Shown here: one piece after another, positions 37,912 to 47,107 of the stretch
Layout: each line of letters begins with the position of its first letter
Position numbering within the stretch: position 1 is the first letter of the stretch
Assembly (NCBI RefSeq): GCF_900142365.1
Contig: NZ_FRAP01000001.1
Span: 248,001-312,000, forward strand
From: Pseudonocardia thermophila
Lineage (GTDB): Bacteria; Actinomycetota; Actinomycetes; Mycobacteriales; Pseudonocardiaceae
Direction of reading: 5' to 3'
DNA: 64,000 nucleotides
Notes under the pieces: model-generated
Databases searched by the model: none
What the model was told of the DNA's origin: nothing
What the model saw: the letters and a program-made list of their open reading frames with translations, nothing else
Made by a program: the position numbers and the translations under genes

Positions 37912-39267
37912 TCAGGCGGCGAGATCGGCCGGGCGGGCGTCGCGCGCGGTGCGGAACCCGCTGAAGATCTGCCGGCGGATCGGGTGGTCCCAGTTGCGGA
38001 ACGTCGCCCGCGCCACAGTGGTGTCGGTGGCGAACGACCCGCCGCGCAGCACCTTGTAGTCGCCGCCGAAGAACACCTCGGAGTACTCCTCGTACGGGAA
38101 CGCGGTGAAGCCCGGGTACGGGTGCCAGTCCGAGGCGCACCACTCCCACACGTCGCCGATGAGCTGGTGGACGCCGAGGGGCGACGCGCCCGCCGGGTAG
38201 GCACCGACCGGGGCGGGCTGCAGGTGGCGCTGGCCGAGGTTGGCGTGCCCCGGCGTCGGGTCGGTGTCGCCCCACGGAAAGCGCCGGGTGCGCCCGCTCA
38301 CCGGGTCGTACCGGGCGGCCTTCTCCCACTCGGCCTCGGTGGGCAGCCGCCGGCCCGCCCACGCGGCGTACGCCTCGGCCTCGTGGTAGCTCACGTGCAC
38401 CGCCGGCTCGTCGGCCGGCACGGGTTCGACCCGGCCGAACCGGCGCCGGTACCAGGTGCCGGAGCCGTCCTGCTGCCAGAACCGCGGCGCGAACAGGCCC
38501 TCCTCCACGCAGTGCCGCCAGCCGACGTCGCTCCACCAACGCGGATCCCGGTAACCGCCCGCGGCGACGAACTCCATGTACTGCCCGTTGGTGACCGGGT
38601 GGGTGTCGATCACGAACGCCGGCAGGTCGACGACGTGGGCGGGGCGTTCGTTGTCCAGCGCCCACGGCTCGCTCGAGGTGCCCATCGTGGACGGACCGGC
38701 CGGGACCAGCACCTCTTCCCGGGGCAGCGGGCGGCCCGGCGGCGGGGCGGGCGCGTCGAGCACGGCGGGACCGCGGCGCAGCTGGTGGGTGGCGAGCATC
38801 GTCTCGTCGTGCTGCTGCTCGTGCTGCACGATCATCGCGAACGCGAACGCGTGATCGACCAGCGGCCGTCCGCGCAGTGGATGCCCGGCGAGCACGTCGA
38901 GCACCTTGTCCCGGACCTCGGCCACGTAGGCGCGGGCCTCGGCCGGGCCGAGCAGCGGCAGGTGGACGCGGCTGGCGCGGTTGTGCCGGAACGCGTCGTA
39001 GAGCCCGTCGATGTCGGGGCGCAGCGGCTCGCGGCCGCCCACGTCGCGGACGAGCCAGATCTCCTCCTGGCTGCCGACGTGCGCCAGGTCCCACACCAGC
39101 GGCGACATCAGCGGCGAGTGCTGCGCGGTGAGCTCGGCGTCGTCGATGTCGGTGAGCAGCTGGCTGCGCCGCCGGGCGGCGGCGAGCAGCTCGGCCACGC
39201 GGGTGCGCAGGATCTCGACGTCTGCGGTGGTTGCGGTGGTGGGCACGCCGGTGGTGGGCATCGTCAT
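37912..39267 (-). CDS. egtB: Hercynine oxygenase EgtB
   Basis: A protein of 451 residues. It is a non-haem iron sulfoxide synthase that couples hercynine and gamma-glutamylcysteine with O2. The N-terminal DinB-like part carries the iron ligands (IVQHEQQHDETML and an upstream His near HVGSQEEIW). The C-terminal formylglycine-generating-enzyme-like domain contains GDVWEWCASDWHPYPGF and the LRGGSFATD end. Its ATG overlaps the egtA stop. Confidence 0.95.
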   Translation of the reverse strand: MTMPTTGVPTTATTADVEILRTRVAELLAAARRRSQLLTDIDDAELTAQHSPLMSPLVWDLAHVGSQEEIWLVRDVGGREPLRPDIDGLYDAFRHNRASRVHLPLLGPAEARAYVAEVRDKVLDVLAGHPLRGRPLVDHAFAFAMIVQHEQQHDETMLATHQLRRGPAVLDAPAPPPGRPLPREEVLVPAGPSTMGTSSEPWALDNERPAHVVDLPAFVIDTHPVTNGQYMEFVAAGGYRDPRWWSDVGWRHCVEEGLFAPRFWQQDGSGTWYRRRFGRVEPVPADEPAVHVSYHEAEAYAAWAGRRLPTEAEWEKAARYDPVSGRTRRFPWGDTDPTPGHANLGQRHLQPAPVGAYPAGASPLGVHQLIGDVWEWCASDWHPYPGFTAFPYEEYSEVFFGGDYKVLRGGSFATDTTVARATFRNWDHPIRRQIFSGFRTARDARPADLAA

Positions 39268-40559
39268 CGCGGCTCCTCAGGGGTGTGCGGGAGATCAGCG
39301 GGGCAGAGCCCGCGGCGGACCTGCCGTTCGGTCATCTCGTCGAGGTCGTCGACGAGCCACTGCGGGGCTCCGAGTCCGCCGAGGCGGGACCGGGCCAGCT
39401 CGAACGCCGCGGTGGCGGCGCGAGCGAGCACGGGGTGGTCCAGGCCGTGCCGGGCGGCCTGCAGCCACAGGTCGGCGGCCGGTTCGGCGATGGCGAGCGC
39501 CTGCTCGGTGACGGCGCGGTCGGCGGTGAGCGCGGTCAGCACCGCGACCGGCAGCGCCCAGCGCCTGCCCGGCTGCATGTCGACGTAGCGCACCTCCAGG
39601 TGGCCGTGCGGGCGCACCGGGGGGAACAGCGTGGACACGTGGTAGCGCAGGTCGTCGGTGGTGGGTGGGCGCGGGCCTTCGCCGGCGATCCAGCGAGCGA
39701 AGGTGAGGCGCTCCGGTGCGAGCCAGCGCGGTCCGGCGCCGCGGATGCACAGCACCGGGGTGGCGAGCACCCGGCGCGCCCAGGCTGCGGCCGGGTCGAG
39801 CTCGCCGAACACCGGCGGGATCGCGCGCCACGGGTCGCACCGCTGCCAGCTGCGCCACCGCGCGGACTTCCATCCGGTGTCCCGCCCGGCCACCACGGCG
39901 GAGTTGGCGAACGCGCCGAGCAGCACCGGGCCCAGGGCGTGCAGGGCGTGCCAGCGCAGCGGCAGATCGGCCGCCTCACCGGCGTCGAGGCAGACCTGCA
40001 CCGCCGCCGTGGAGCACATGCCGGTGCGGCCGTGCGGGCCGTGTCGGTCGAACGCCTCCTCCATGGCGGCGTAGCGCGGCAGGTCGAGGATCCGCACGGG
40101 CGGCAGCGCGGGGTCAGCGGCCCGGGGCAGGGCGACGATGCCGTGGGCGGCGAGCCGGTCGTGCAGGACGGCGGCGTCGGCGGCTGCGGTGGCGAGGAGG
40201 TCGGACAGGGAGGCAGCGGGCGGGCTGGCCAGTTCGACCTGGCCGCCCGGCTCCACGGTGACGGTGGAGCCGCCCGGCAGCGGGAGCGCCGGAGACCGCG
40301 GGTCGAGCGAGACGGGGGTGTGGGGGCCCAGCGCCGCGCGCAGCGCGTCGGCGCCGGGCCGGCCATCGGGGAGCCGATGGCTGTCGAGCAGCCATTCCAG
40401 CTCCGCTCCGACCAGCCGGGGTGGGCCGTGCTTGAAGCACACCGTCGCCACGTACGCCTCGGCCTCGGCGCAGTCGCGCAGGACCGTCGGCCCCGGGTCG
40501 GGCCGGTCACGGACACCCTGTGCTGGACCGGATGTGACAGCCAACACGTCTTCTGACAC
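39264..40559 (-). CDS. egtA: Glutamate-cysteine ligase EgtA
   Basis: A protein of 431 residues of the GCS2-type glutamate-cysteine ligase family that supplies gamma-glutamylcysteine. VGAELEWLLDSHRL near residue 50 carries the ATP-grasp-like Glu pair. VELASPPAASLSDLLA and HLEVRYVDMQPGRRW are further family landmarks. GTG 40559 begins the operon. The pyridoxal enzyme EgtE is not in the window, as is common. The 211 bases upstream, shared with the divergent lipoprotein gene, show no clear operator. Confidence 0.92.
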   Translation of the reverse strand: MSEDVLAVTSGPAQGVRDRPDPGPTVLRDCAEAEAYVATVCFKHGPPRLVGAELEWLLDSHRLPDGRPGADALRAALGPHTPVSLDPRSPALPLPGGSTVTVEPGGQVELASPPAASLSDLLATAAADAAVLHDRLAAHGIVALPRAADPALPPVRILDLPRYAAMEEAFDRHGPHGRTGMCSTAAVQVCLDAGEAADLPLRWHALHALGPVLLGAFANSAVVAGRDTGWKSARWRSWQRCDPWRAIPPVFGELDPAAAWARRVLATPVLCIRGAGPRWLAPERLTFARWIAGEGPRPPTTDDLRYHVSTLFPPVRPHGHLEVRYVDMQPGRRWALPVAVLTALTADRAVTEQALAIAEPAADLWLQAARHGLDHPVLARAATAAFELARSRLGGLGAPQWLVDDLDEMTERQVRRGLCPADLPHTPEEPR

Positions 40560-40770
40560 GCCGCGGACGCTACCCGCGCGCCCCGACGAATTCAGGCGAG
40601 CGAACCCGGCCGGCGCTCGTCCGGCGGCCACTATGGACGGCGAGCGGACCGGTAACGTGCGGTCCTTCCGGCGCGACTCGTTCCCTGACGGGGTGATTGC
40701 CGACGCAATGACGCCCTCGGTCGGTACCGTGCTCCGTCGTGCCCGAATGTCGACACCGGAGGTCTGCGCG

Positions 40771-41760
40771 ATGGTTCGACACCGCCGTCTGCTGGTCGCG
40801 TTGCTCGGCGCGCTCGCCGCGCTGACGACCGCGTGCGGAGGCGGAGGCGCCGCCGCTGCGGCGACACCGAGCAGCCCACCGGCGCCGGACCAGCTGCCGC
40901 AGCGGACCGAACCGTCGTGGCTGTTCGTCGTCGACGCCGAGGCGGGCACCGCCGACGGCGTGAACCTCACCCTGACCGGCGTCGATCCCGTGGCGCTCGC
41001 GTTCGCCGACCGGCCCGTGCGGGCCGCGCGCACGGTTCCCGTGGCCGGGCTCGCGGAGTCGTGGCAGCAGCTCGGCTTCGCCGCGGACCCGCCGAACGCC
41101 GCGCTCACCGCCGAGGTGGACGGGAAGTAGCGCACCAGCGCCGTCACGCTGACCGGGGTCACCTACGACCCGGCGGCGGGCACGCTCACGGTCTCCTACA
41201 CCCCCCTCGCGACGAAGCCGGAGGAGCTGCACCGGGTCGGCGGCGCCCACGAGGAGCCGGCCGCGCGGTTCGGCCGGGCGGCGCTGTTCGTCGACGCCGG
41301 CGGGACGACCGTCGGCACCAGCCAGGGCCAGGCGACGATCACGGCGATCAGCAAGGACGAGTACCAGCAGCTGCTCGGCCAGGCGCAGAACGCGTCGCGC
41401 GTACCCTGCGTCACGCCGAGCGCGTCCTCGACCCAGGTGTGCACGCTCGTCACCGTGACCGGCACGGGCACCGCTGCCTGGACCGTGATCGCGCAGGCAC
41501 CGGACGGCGATCAGCCCCTCAGCACCGCCGCCGACCTGCAGGTGCAGACCGCGGCCGGCACCGAGTACGAGGCGTCGATCCCCCTCACCTACCTCCGGTC
41601 GCAGTGGGTGAAGATCGTGTGGGAGTCGCCGGCCATCGGCATCCCCGGGATCGGAGCGGACCTCGTCGCGACGGTCACCGTGGAGCCCGCGGGTCAGACC
41701 ACGGCCACATGCTTCGTGCAGCGCACCCTCGCCGGGTCGTTCACCTACATCTGCACCTGA
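40771..41760 (+). pseudogene. Lipoprotein gene interrupted by one in-frame TAG
   Basis: ATG 40771 has GGAGG eight bases upstream. A lipoprotein signal (LLVALLGALAALTTAC, lipobox Cys near residue 22) is followed by a low-complexity linker and a beta-rich domain (WLFVVDAEAGTADGVNLTLT). TAG at 41128-41130 stops it at 119 residues. The same frame then stays open to 41760 with continuous sense (RTSAVTLTGVTYDPAAGTLT), including four cysteines near the end. One C-to-T change from CAG would explain it. Either the gene is dead, the base is wrong, or the TAG is read through. Unknown function. Confidence 0.7.
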
Positions 41761-41827
41761 CGACCACGGCAGGCACGGGTGAAGGACTCCGGCTGCTCCC
41801 AGTGGGCGGCGTGCCCGCCGGTGCTGC

Positions 41828-41890
41828 CGTCGAGAACGAACTTGTGGTGATCATCAGGGCAGTTTGATCACCACAAGTTCGTTCTCGACG
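41828..41890. terminator. Family B hairpin, copy 2 (perfect 26-bp arms)
   Basis: 41828-41853 and 41865-41890 are exact reverse complements (CGTCGAGAACGAAC outer, GGTGATCA inner) around an 11-base loop. It lies 67 bases after the lipoprotein stop in the 242-base gap before acnR. Its sequence is shared with the hairpin at 23077. Confidence 0.8.
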
Positions 41891-42002
41891 CGGAAACCTT
41901 CAGCACCCCGGACTGAGGGCGCGATCAGTCCGGCTCCGCCGCCTGGCTCGCGGACCGCTTAGCAAGCCGTACGTACGGTTCGCATGGCAGTACGATCGAG
42001 TC

Positions 42003-42575
42003 ATGCCCCGGGTGAGCACCGACCGTCTGGCGGCGCGCCGCCAAGAGATCCTCGACGGGGCCCGCCGGTGCTTCGCCCGCTACGGCTACGAAGGTGCAAC
42101 TGTCCGCCGCCTGGAGGAGGTCACCGGACTCTCCCGCGGCGCGATCTTCCACCACTACCGCGACAAGGACGCGCTCTTCCTCGCCCTCGCCGAGCAGGAC
42201 GCCGCGCGCATGGCCGAGGTCGTGGCCGACCAAGGGCTCGTGCAGGTGATGCGCGACCTCGTGGCCGACCCGAACAGCGAGGAGCTGTCGTGGCTGGGCA
42301 CGCGGCTCGAGGTCTCCCGCAGGCTGCGCACCGACCCCGAGTTCCGCGAACTGTGGCGCGACCACTCCGCTGCGCTCGCCCGCGCCACCCGGGAGCGCCT
42401 GGAGCGGCAGGCCAAGGCCGGGCTGCTCCGCGACGACGTGCCGGTGTCGGTGCTGGCCCAGTACCTGGAACTCGTGCTGGAAGGGCTCGTCGCGCACCTG
42501 GCCATGGGGCTGCCCGCCGACGAGCTGACCGCGGTGCTCGACCTCGTCGAGGCCGGGGTGCGCGCCCGCCGCTGA
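42003..42575 (+). CDS. acnR: AcnR, TetR-type repressor of aconitase
   Basis: A protein of 190 residues. The head MPRVSTDRLAARRQEILDGA, RRCFARYGYEGATVRRLEEV and SRGAIFHHYRDKDALFLAL match actinobacterial AcnR very closely, as does ELSWLGTRLEVSRRLRTDPEF. AcnR represses acn and senses citrate/iron status in Corynebacterium. In relatives acnR lies directly beside acn; here 11 kb separate them, yet the acnA promoter keeps an AcnR-type site. The upstream CCGTACGTACGG palindrome (near 41968) could be an autoregulatory site but does not match the acn operator well. Confidence 0.82.
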   Translation: MPRVSTDRLAARRQEILDGARRCFARYGYEGATVRRLEEVTGLSRGAIFHHYRDKDALFLALAEQDAARMAEVVADQGLVQVMRDLVADPNSEELSWLGTRLEVSRRLRTDPEFRELWRDHSAALARATRERLERQAKAGLLRDDVPVSVLAQYLELVLEGLVAHLAMGLPADELTAVLDLVEAGVRARR

Positions 42576-42590
42576 CGGGCGGCCGAGCTC

Positions 42591-42640
42591 CGCGAACGGC
42601 CCTTTCGTGAGCGCCGTTCCTCACGGACGGGCCGTTCGCG
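42591..42640. terminator. Family A hairpin, copy 4
   Basis: Arms 42591-42611 and 42620-42640 pair at 19 of 21 positions (CGCGAACGGCCC outer, CGTGAG/CTCACG inner) around CGCCGTTC. It lies between the convergent acnR and ABC exporter genes. The loop region matches copy 1. Confidence 0.75.
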
Positions 42641-42660
42641 GCGCCATCCGCGCGCCGAGG

Positions 42661-44595
42661 TCAGACCCCCACGTGCTCCTCCCGGTGCTTGGCCGCGCAG
42701 CCCGGGATGCCGCAGCCCGCCGCCTCGTCGATGACCGACGGCGCGGCGAACTGCGTGCGGTACAGCGCCGCGTAGCGCCCGTCCGCGGCCAGCAGCTCCT
42801 CGTGCGTGCCCCGCTCCACGATCTCCCCGTGCTCGACGACGGCGATCTGGTCGGCGGCGCGGATCGTGGAGAGCCGGTGGGCGATGACGATGGCGGTCCG
42901 CCCCTCGAGGGCCTCGGCGAGCGCGGCCTGCACCGCCGCCTCGGACTCGGAGTCCAGGTGCGCGGTGGCCTCGTCGAGGATCACCACCCGCGGCTTGGCC
43001 AGCAGCAGCCGCGCGATCGTCAGCCGCTGCCGCTCGCCGCCGGAGAGCCGGTACCCGCGCTCCCCCACCACGGTGTCGAGGCCGTCAGGCAGCACGTCGA
43101 GCAGGTCGCCGAGCCGGGCCCGGCGCATCGCCTCGACCAGCTCCTCGTCGGTGGCCTCCGGTGCGGCGTAGCGCAGGTTGGCGCGGATCGTGTCGTGGAA
43201 CAGGTGCCCGTCCTGCGTGACCACGCCGACCGCCTTGCGGATCGCGGCGAAGCTCAGGTCGCGCACGTCGATGCCGGACAGCTCCACTGCACCGGCGTCG
43301 ACGTCGTAGAGCCTCGGTATCAGTGCGGCGATCGTCGACTTGCCCGCCCCCGACGACCCGACGAGCGCAACCAGCTGCCCGGCCGGCACCTCCAGGTCGA
43401 CGCCGTGCAGCACCTCGCCGCCCTCCCGCGCGTCGAGGACCGCAACCTCCTCCAGCGACGCCAGCGACACCCGGGACGCGTCCGGGTAGCTGAACCGCAC
43501 GTCGCGCAGCCGGACCGACACCGGTCCGTCCGGCAGCTCCTCGGCGTCCGGCTTCTCGGTGATCATCGGCGGGAGGTCGAGCACCTCGAACACCCGCTCG
43601 AAGCTGACCAGCGCCGACATCACGTCGACCCGGGCGTTGGCCAGCGCGGTCATCGGCGTGTAGAGGCGGGTGAGCAGCAGTGCGAGCGTCACGACGGTGC
43701 CGGCCTCGATCTGCCCGGTGACGGCGAGGTAGCCGCCCAGGCCGTAGACCAGCGCTTGGGCCAGCGCCGAGACCAGCGACAACGCTGTCATGAACACCCG
43801 CGACACCATCGCGGTCCGCACACCGATGTCCCGCACCCGCACGGCCTTGGCCGTGAAGTCGGCGGCCTCCGCCTCAGGCCGCCCGAAGAGCTTCACGAGC
43901 GTCGCGCCGGGCGCCGAGAACCGCTCGGTCATCGTCGACGACATCGCGGCGTTCAGGTTCGCCGACTCCCGCCGCAGATCGGCGATCCGCCGGCCCATCC
44001 GCCGGGCGGGCACGACGAAGATCGGCAGCAGGACGAGCGCGAGCAGCGTGACCTGCCAGGCCAGCCCGATCATCACGGCCAGGGCGAGCACGAGCTGGAT
44101 CGCGTTGGACAGCACGGAGGCGAGCGTCGAGGTGATGGCCGACTGCGCGCCGATCACGTCGTTGTTGAGCCGGCTCACCAGCGCGCCGGTGCGGGTACGG
44201 GTGAAGAACGCGATCGGCATGCGCTGCACGTGCGTGAACACCGCGCGGCGCAGATCGACGATCAGGCCCTCCCCGATCCGCACCGAGAACCAGCGGGACG
44301 CGAGCCCCACGGCCGCGTCGAGGATCGCGAGGCCCCCGATGCCGGCGGCCAGTCCGATCACGACGGCGACGGCGCGGTCCCCGCCCGCGACGATCGCGTC
44401 GACGACCCGCCCGGCCAGCAGCGGGGTGACGACCCCGATGGTCGCGCTGAGCACGGTCAGCGCCAGGAACGCGGCGAGCCACAGCCGATACGGCCGGACG
44501 AACTGCCAGATCCGTGGGATCGTCCCCTTCGCCACCGACTTCGGCGCGTCCGCGGCTCGGGCCGCGCTGCGCAGCACCATCCATGACCGGTCCAC
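42661..44595 (-). CDS. ABC exporter, fused membrane and ATPase domains
   Basis: Half-transporter of 644 residues. Six membrane helices lie in residues 40-330 and the ATPase domain follows. Walker A is LVGSSGAGKSTIA, the signature is RLSGGERQRLTIARL, Walker B is VVILDEATAHLDSESE, and the H-loop is IAHRLST. It belongs to the multidrug/lipid exporter type. GTG 44595 is favoured by AGGAGG six bases upstream. The C-terminus has an unusual CGIPGCAAKHREEH tail with two Cys and a His, possibly a metal or redox handle. Confidence 0.9.
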   Translation of the reverse strand: MDRSWMVLRSAARAADAPKSVAKGTIPRIWQFVRPYRLWLAAFLALTVLSATIGVVTPLLAGRVVDAIVAGGDRAVAVVIGLAAGIGGLAILDAAVGLASRWFSVRIGEGLIVDLRRAVFTHVQRMPIAFFTRTRTGALVSRLNNDVIGAQSAITSTLASVLSNAIQLVLALAVMIGLAWQVTLLALVLLPIFVVPARRMGRRIADLRRESANLNAAMSSTMTERFSAPGATLVKLFGRPEAEAADFTAKAVRVRDIGVRTAMVSRVFMTALSLVSALAQALVYGLGGYLAVTGQIEAGTVVTLALLLTRLYTPMTALANARVDVMSALVSFERVFEVLDLPPMITEKPDAEELPDGPVSVRLRDVRFSYPDASRVSLASLEEVAVLDAREGGEVLHGVDLEVPAGQLVALVGSSGAGKSTIAALIPRLYDVDAGAVELSGIDVRDLSFAAIRKAVGVVTQDGHLFHDTIRANLRYAAPEATDEELVEAMRRARLGDLLDVLPDGLDTVVGERGYRLSGGERQRLTIARLLLAKPRVVILDEATAHLDSESEAAVQAALAEALEGRTAIVIAHRLSTIRAADQIAVVEHGEIVERGTHEELLAADGRYAALYRTQFAAPSVIDEAAGCGIPGCAAKHREEHVGV

Positions 44596-44687
44596 CGGCC
44601 GCCTCCTCACTGACCCGTTCCAGCGACCTCAACACACGATGTCGCGTGCGCGTTCCGCCGGGGCGACTTGTGCCACGCTTTCTGCTC

Positions 44688-45524
44688 ATGGCGAAGTCCG
44701 GACGCATGCCGAAGGCGGTCTACGAGCGCGAGCTGCTGCGGCTGCAGGGCGAGCTCGTCGAGATGCAGGAATGGGTCAAGGCCACCGGGGCCCGGCTCGT
44801 GATCGTCTTCGAGGGCCGCGACGCAGCCGGGAAGGGCGGGGCGATCAAGCGGGTCACCGAGTACCTCAATCCCCGCATCGCCCGTGTCGTCGCGCTGCCC
44901 GCGCCGACCGAGCGGCAGCGGACGCAGTGGTACTTCCAGCGCTACGTCGAGCACCTGCCCGCCGCCGGGGAGATCGTGCTGTTCGACCGGTCCTGGTACA
45001 ACCGGGCGGGCGTCGAGCACGTCATGGGGTTCGCGACCCCGGAGGAGTACAAGCGGTTCCTCCGCCAGTGCCCGATCTTCGAACGGCTGCTCGTCGAGGA
45101 CGGGATCCTGCTGCTCAAGTACTGGTTCTCGGTCTCCGACGCCGAGCAGGAGTGCCGGTTCGCCGAGCGGCTCAACAACCCCATGAAGCGCTGGAAGCTC
45201 TCTCCGATGGACCTCGAGTCGATCACGCGCTGGGAGGACTACTCGCGCGCCAAGGACCAGATGCTCGTGCACACCGACATCCCGGAGGCGCGCTGGAACA
45301 TCGTCGAGAGCGACGACAAGCGCGCCGCCCGGATCAACATGATCAGCCACTTGCTCTCCGCGGTGCCGTGGCACCGCATCGAGCCGCCGCCGCTGACCCT
45401 GCCCAGGCGACCGCCGGCGACCGGGTACCAGCGCCCGCCGCGGGACGAGTCCGCGTACGTGCCGGACCGAGCCGCCGAGCTGGTGGCCCAGGCGGAGAAT
45501 GCGGGCAAGGCGCCGAACAGCTGA
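44688..45524 (+). CDS. ppk2: Polyphosphate kinase 2
   Basis: A protein of 278 residues that transfers phosphate between polyphosphate and nucleoside diphosphates. Walker A is FEGRDAAGKGGAIKR, the lid region is YFQRYVEHLPAAGEIVLFDR, Walker B SWYNRAGVEHVMGF, and NNPMKRWKLSPMDLES is a class I PPK2 hallmark. ATG 44688 is chosen by homology; GTG 44670 is an alternative. The Pro-rich last 50 residues are extra. Confidence 0.9.
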   Translation: MAKSGRMPKAVYERELLRLQGELVEMQEWVKATGARLVIVFEGRDAAGKGGAIKRVTEYLNPRIARVVALPAPTERQRTQWYFQRYVEHLPAAGEIVLFDRSWYNRAGVEHVMGFATPEEYKRFLRQCPIFERLLVEDGILLLKYWFSVSDAEQECRFAERLNNPMKRWKLSPMDLESITRWEDYSRAKDQMLVHTDIPEARWNIVESDDKRAARINMISHLLSAVPWHRIEPPPLTLPRRPPATGYQRPPRDESAYVPDRAAELVAQAENAGKAPNS

Positions 45525-45551
45525 GACGCGCGGCCGAGACCTGGCGTCGAA

Positions 45552-45888
45552 GAGCTCCGACGGACGTCATCCGCCGCCACGACGCCCGGGCCTCGCGCTC
45601 CGTACTGCTGCACGTACCGCGCTCGGACCGCGCACCACCGGGAGGTGACCACGACACTGTCGACACCACGGCGTGCGAGCCCGCGCTCGACGACGACGGC
45701 GCAGAGCGCGATCAACACAGCTCGCGCACGTCGACGACGGCGGAGGAGGCACGCAGCGGCCCCGCGGAGGAACGACGCGGGGGCCGCGAGCACCGATCCG
45801 CTCAGAGCCGTCGTCGGCGCCAGGGCGCGCGAGCCCGTGATCCGGCGGCGAAGGAGCCGGACGCGATCAACGCTGTGGCTTTCCTGCC
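45552..45888 (+). repeat. Family D related intergenic sequence, copy 1
   Basis: The 413-base gap after ppk2 has no convincing gene. Bases 45552-45653 align with the reverse complement of 53661-53757 (shared blocks include CCGCCAC, CGCGCTCCG, CCGCGCACCAC and GGAGGTGACCAC). A second shared block, ATCAACGC-T/C-GTGGCTT, is at 45866-45888. GGAGGTGACC resembles a ribosome site followed by GTG, so both copies may be relics of a small gene. Each points into the 3' end of a convergent gene. Confidence 0.5.
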
Positions 45889-45910
45889 ACCTCCTGCCGA
45901 GCCCCGCCCT

Positions 45911-45956
45911 GCTCTCAGGTGTTGCCCGCCATCGCTCTCAGGTGTTGCCCGCCATC
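45911..45956. repeat. Tandem 23-bp duplication at end of crotonase gene
   Basis: The 23 bases starting GCTCTCAGGTGTTGCC occur twice without a break (45911-45933, 45934-45956). The second copy holds the last codons and stop of the crotonase gene; the first lies beyond the stop. A simple replication-slippage duplication is the likely origin. Confidence 0.85.
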
Positions 45957-46750
45957 GCGCGCAGGAGGCGGATCTGCGCCTTGCGCTCCGCGGCGAAGGC
46001 CGCGGCCGGGTCCCGCCCTTCGGTGCACGCGGCCAGCAGCCCGAGCGTCTCCCGGGCAGCGGCGCGCGGGCCGCCGGCGAGGCTCTCGACGAGCTCGTCG
46101 GTGGCCTTCTCCAGCTCGGCGGCGGGCACGGCGCGCAGCGCGAGGCCGATCGCCACGGCCTCCTCGGCGCCCACCCGGCGCCCGGACAGGCAGATCTCGA
46201 CCGCCCGGGCGTACCCCACGGTGTGCACCAGCGGGAACGTGCCGCCCAGGTCGGGCACGAGCCCCAGCCGCGGCTCGGCCATGCAGAACTGCACGTCGTC
46301 GGCCACGATCCGCACGTCGCAGGCCAGCGCCAGCTGGAAACCCGCGCCGATGGCGTGGCCGTGCACGGCCGCGATCGTCACCCGGGCGGGATCGCGCAGC
46401 CAGGCGAAGCCCTCCTGGAAGCAGGCGATGATCTCGTCGGCCTCCTCCTCCGGCATCGCGCCGAGGCTGCCGATGCCCGGGCGGCCGTCGACCTCCCCGG
46501 TGGTGAAGTACTTGCGGTCCAGGCCGGCGGAGAACGCACGGCCGGCACCGCGCACCACGACGACGCGTACGTCGTCGGGCAGCGCCTCACCGATGCCGCG
46601 CAGGGCGTCCCACATGTCGGGGCTCTGCGCGTTCAGCTTGTCCGGGCGGTCGAGCGTGATCGTCGCCCGCCGACCGTCCGCGAGGTCGGTCAGGTCGAAC
46701 CGCAGGCCGCTGCGCGCCAGGAGGTCCAGGTCCACCGATGACGAGGTCAC
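45938..46750 (-). CDS. Enoyl-CoA hydratase/isomerase (crotonase) family protein
   Basis: A protein of 270 residues of the crotonase fold. The oxyanion hole is in RAFSAGLDRKYF (residue 72) and AAVHGHAIGAGFQLALACD (residue 125). The MAEPRLGLVPDLGGT motif is present, with Asp where many isomerases have the acid; the first hydratase Glu is not obvious. It resembles EchA12-type proteins that lie near the ABC-F and HTH genes in mycobacteria. Substrate unknown. Confidence 0.87.
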   Translation of the reverse strand: MTSSSVDLDLLARSGLRFDLTDLADGRRATITLDRPDKLNAQSPDMWDALRGIGEALPDDVRVVVVRGAGRAFSAGLDRKYFTTGEVDGRPGIGSLGAMPEEEADEIIACFQEGFAWLRDPARVTIAAVHGHAIGAGFQLALACDVRIVADDVQFCMAEPRLGLVPDLGGTFPLVHTVGYARAVEICLSGRRVGAEEAVAIGLALRAVPAAELEKATDELVESLAGGPRAAARETLGLLAACTEGRDPAAAFAAERKAQIRLLRAMAGNT

Positions 46751-46803
46751 ACGCCGAGGTTACCGCGCGGTAGCACCGGCGGACCCGGACCACCCGGGCC
46801 GGA

Positions 46804-47013
46804 CTACTTCTTCTTGGTGCGGGTCGCGCCGCCCCGCCCGCGCAGGGTGACGCCGGACTCGCTCAGCACCCGGTGCACGAATCCGTAGGACCGCCCGGTG
46901 GACTCGGCGAGGGCACGGATGCTGGCGCCCTTCTCGTACTTCTTCTTCAGTTCGTTCGCGAGTTTGTCGCGCTGGGTGCCGGTGATGCGGGCGCCCTTCT
47001 TGATCTCGGCCAT
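46804..47013 (-). CDS. Small helix-turn-helix protein (Rv1473A-like)
   Basis: A basic protein of 69 residues. ATG 47013 has GGAGGAGATC upstream. MAEIKKGARITGTQRDKLAN leads into a compact HTH, KYEKGASIRALAESTGRSYG, FVHRVLSESGVTLRGRGG, and a Lys-rich end. Such proteins are conserved in actinobacteria between acnR and the ABC-F gene. Likely a DNA-binding regulator; direct repeats upstream may be its targets. Confidence 0.85.
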   Translation of the reverse strand: MAEIKKGARITGTQRDKLANELKKKYEKGASIRALAESTGRSYGFVHRVLSESGVTLRGRGGATRTKKK

Positions 47014-47107
47014 TCTGATCTCCTCCAGCCGGTTACGGCGTGCCGGGAGCGGGGCCGGTCGGCTCCGCGGTGCCGGCAATGATCGTCGACTCCGCACGCC
47101 TCCTGCC

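Noticed and set aside
41131..41760. Separate gene after the TAG in the lipoprotein locus
   Set aside because: No start codon with ribosome site lies near the join, and the protein sequence reads on smoothly from the first part.
45239..45793. A 184-codon minus-strand frame opposite the end of ppk2
   Set aside because: Overlaps a certain gene, is Arg/Ala-rich and resembles nothing; the intergenic half belongs to repeat family D.
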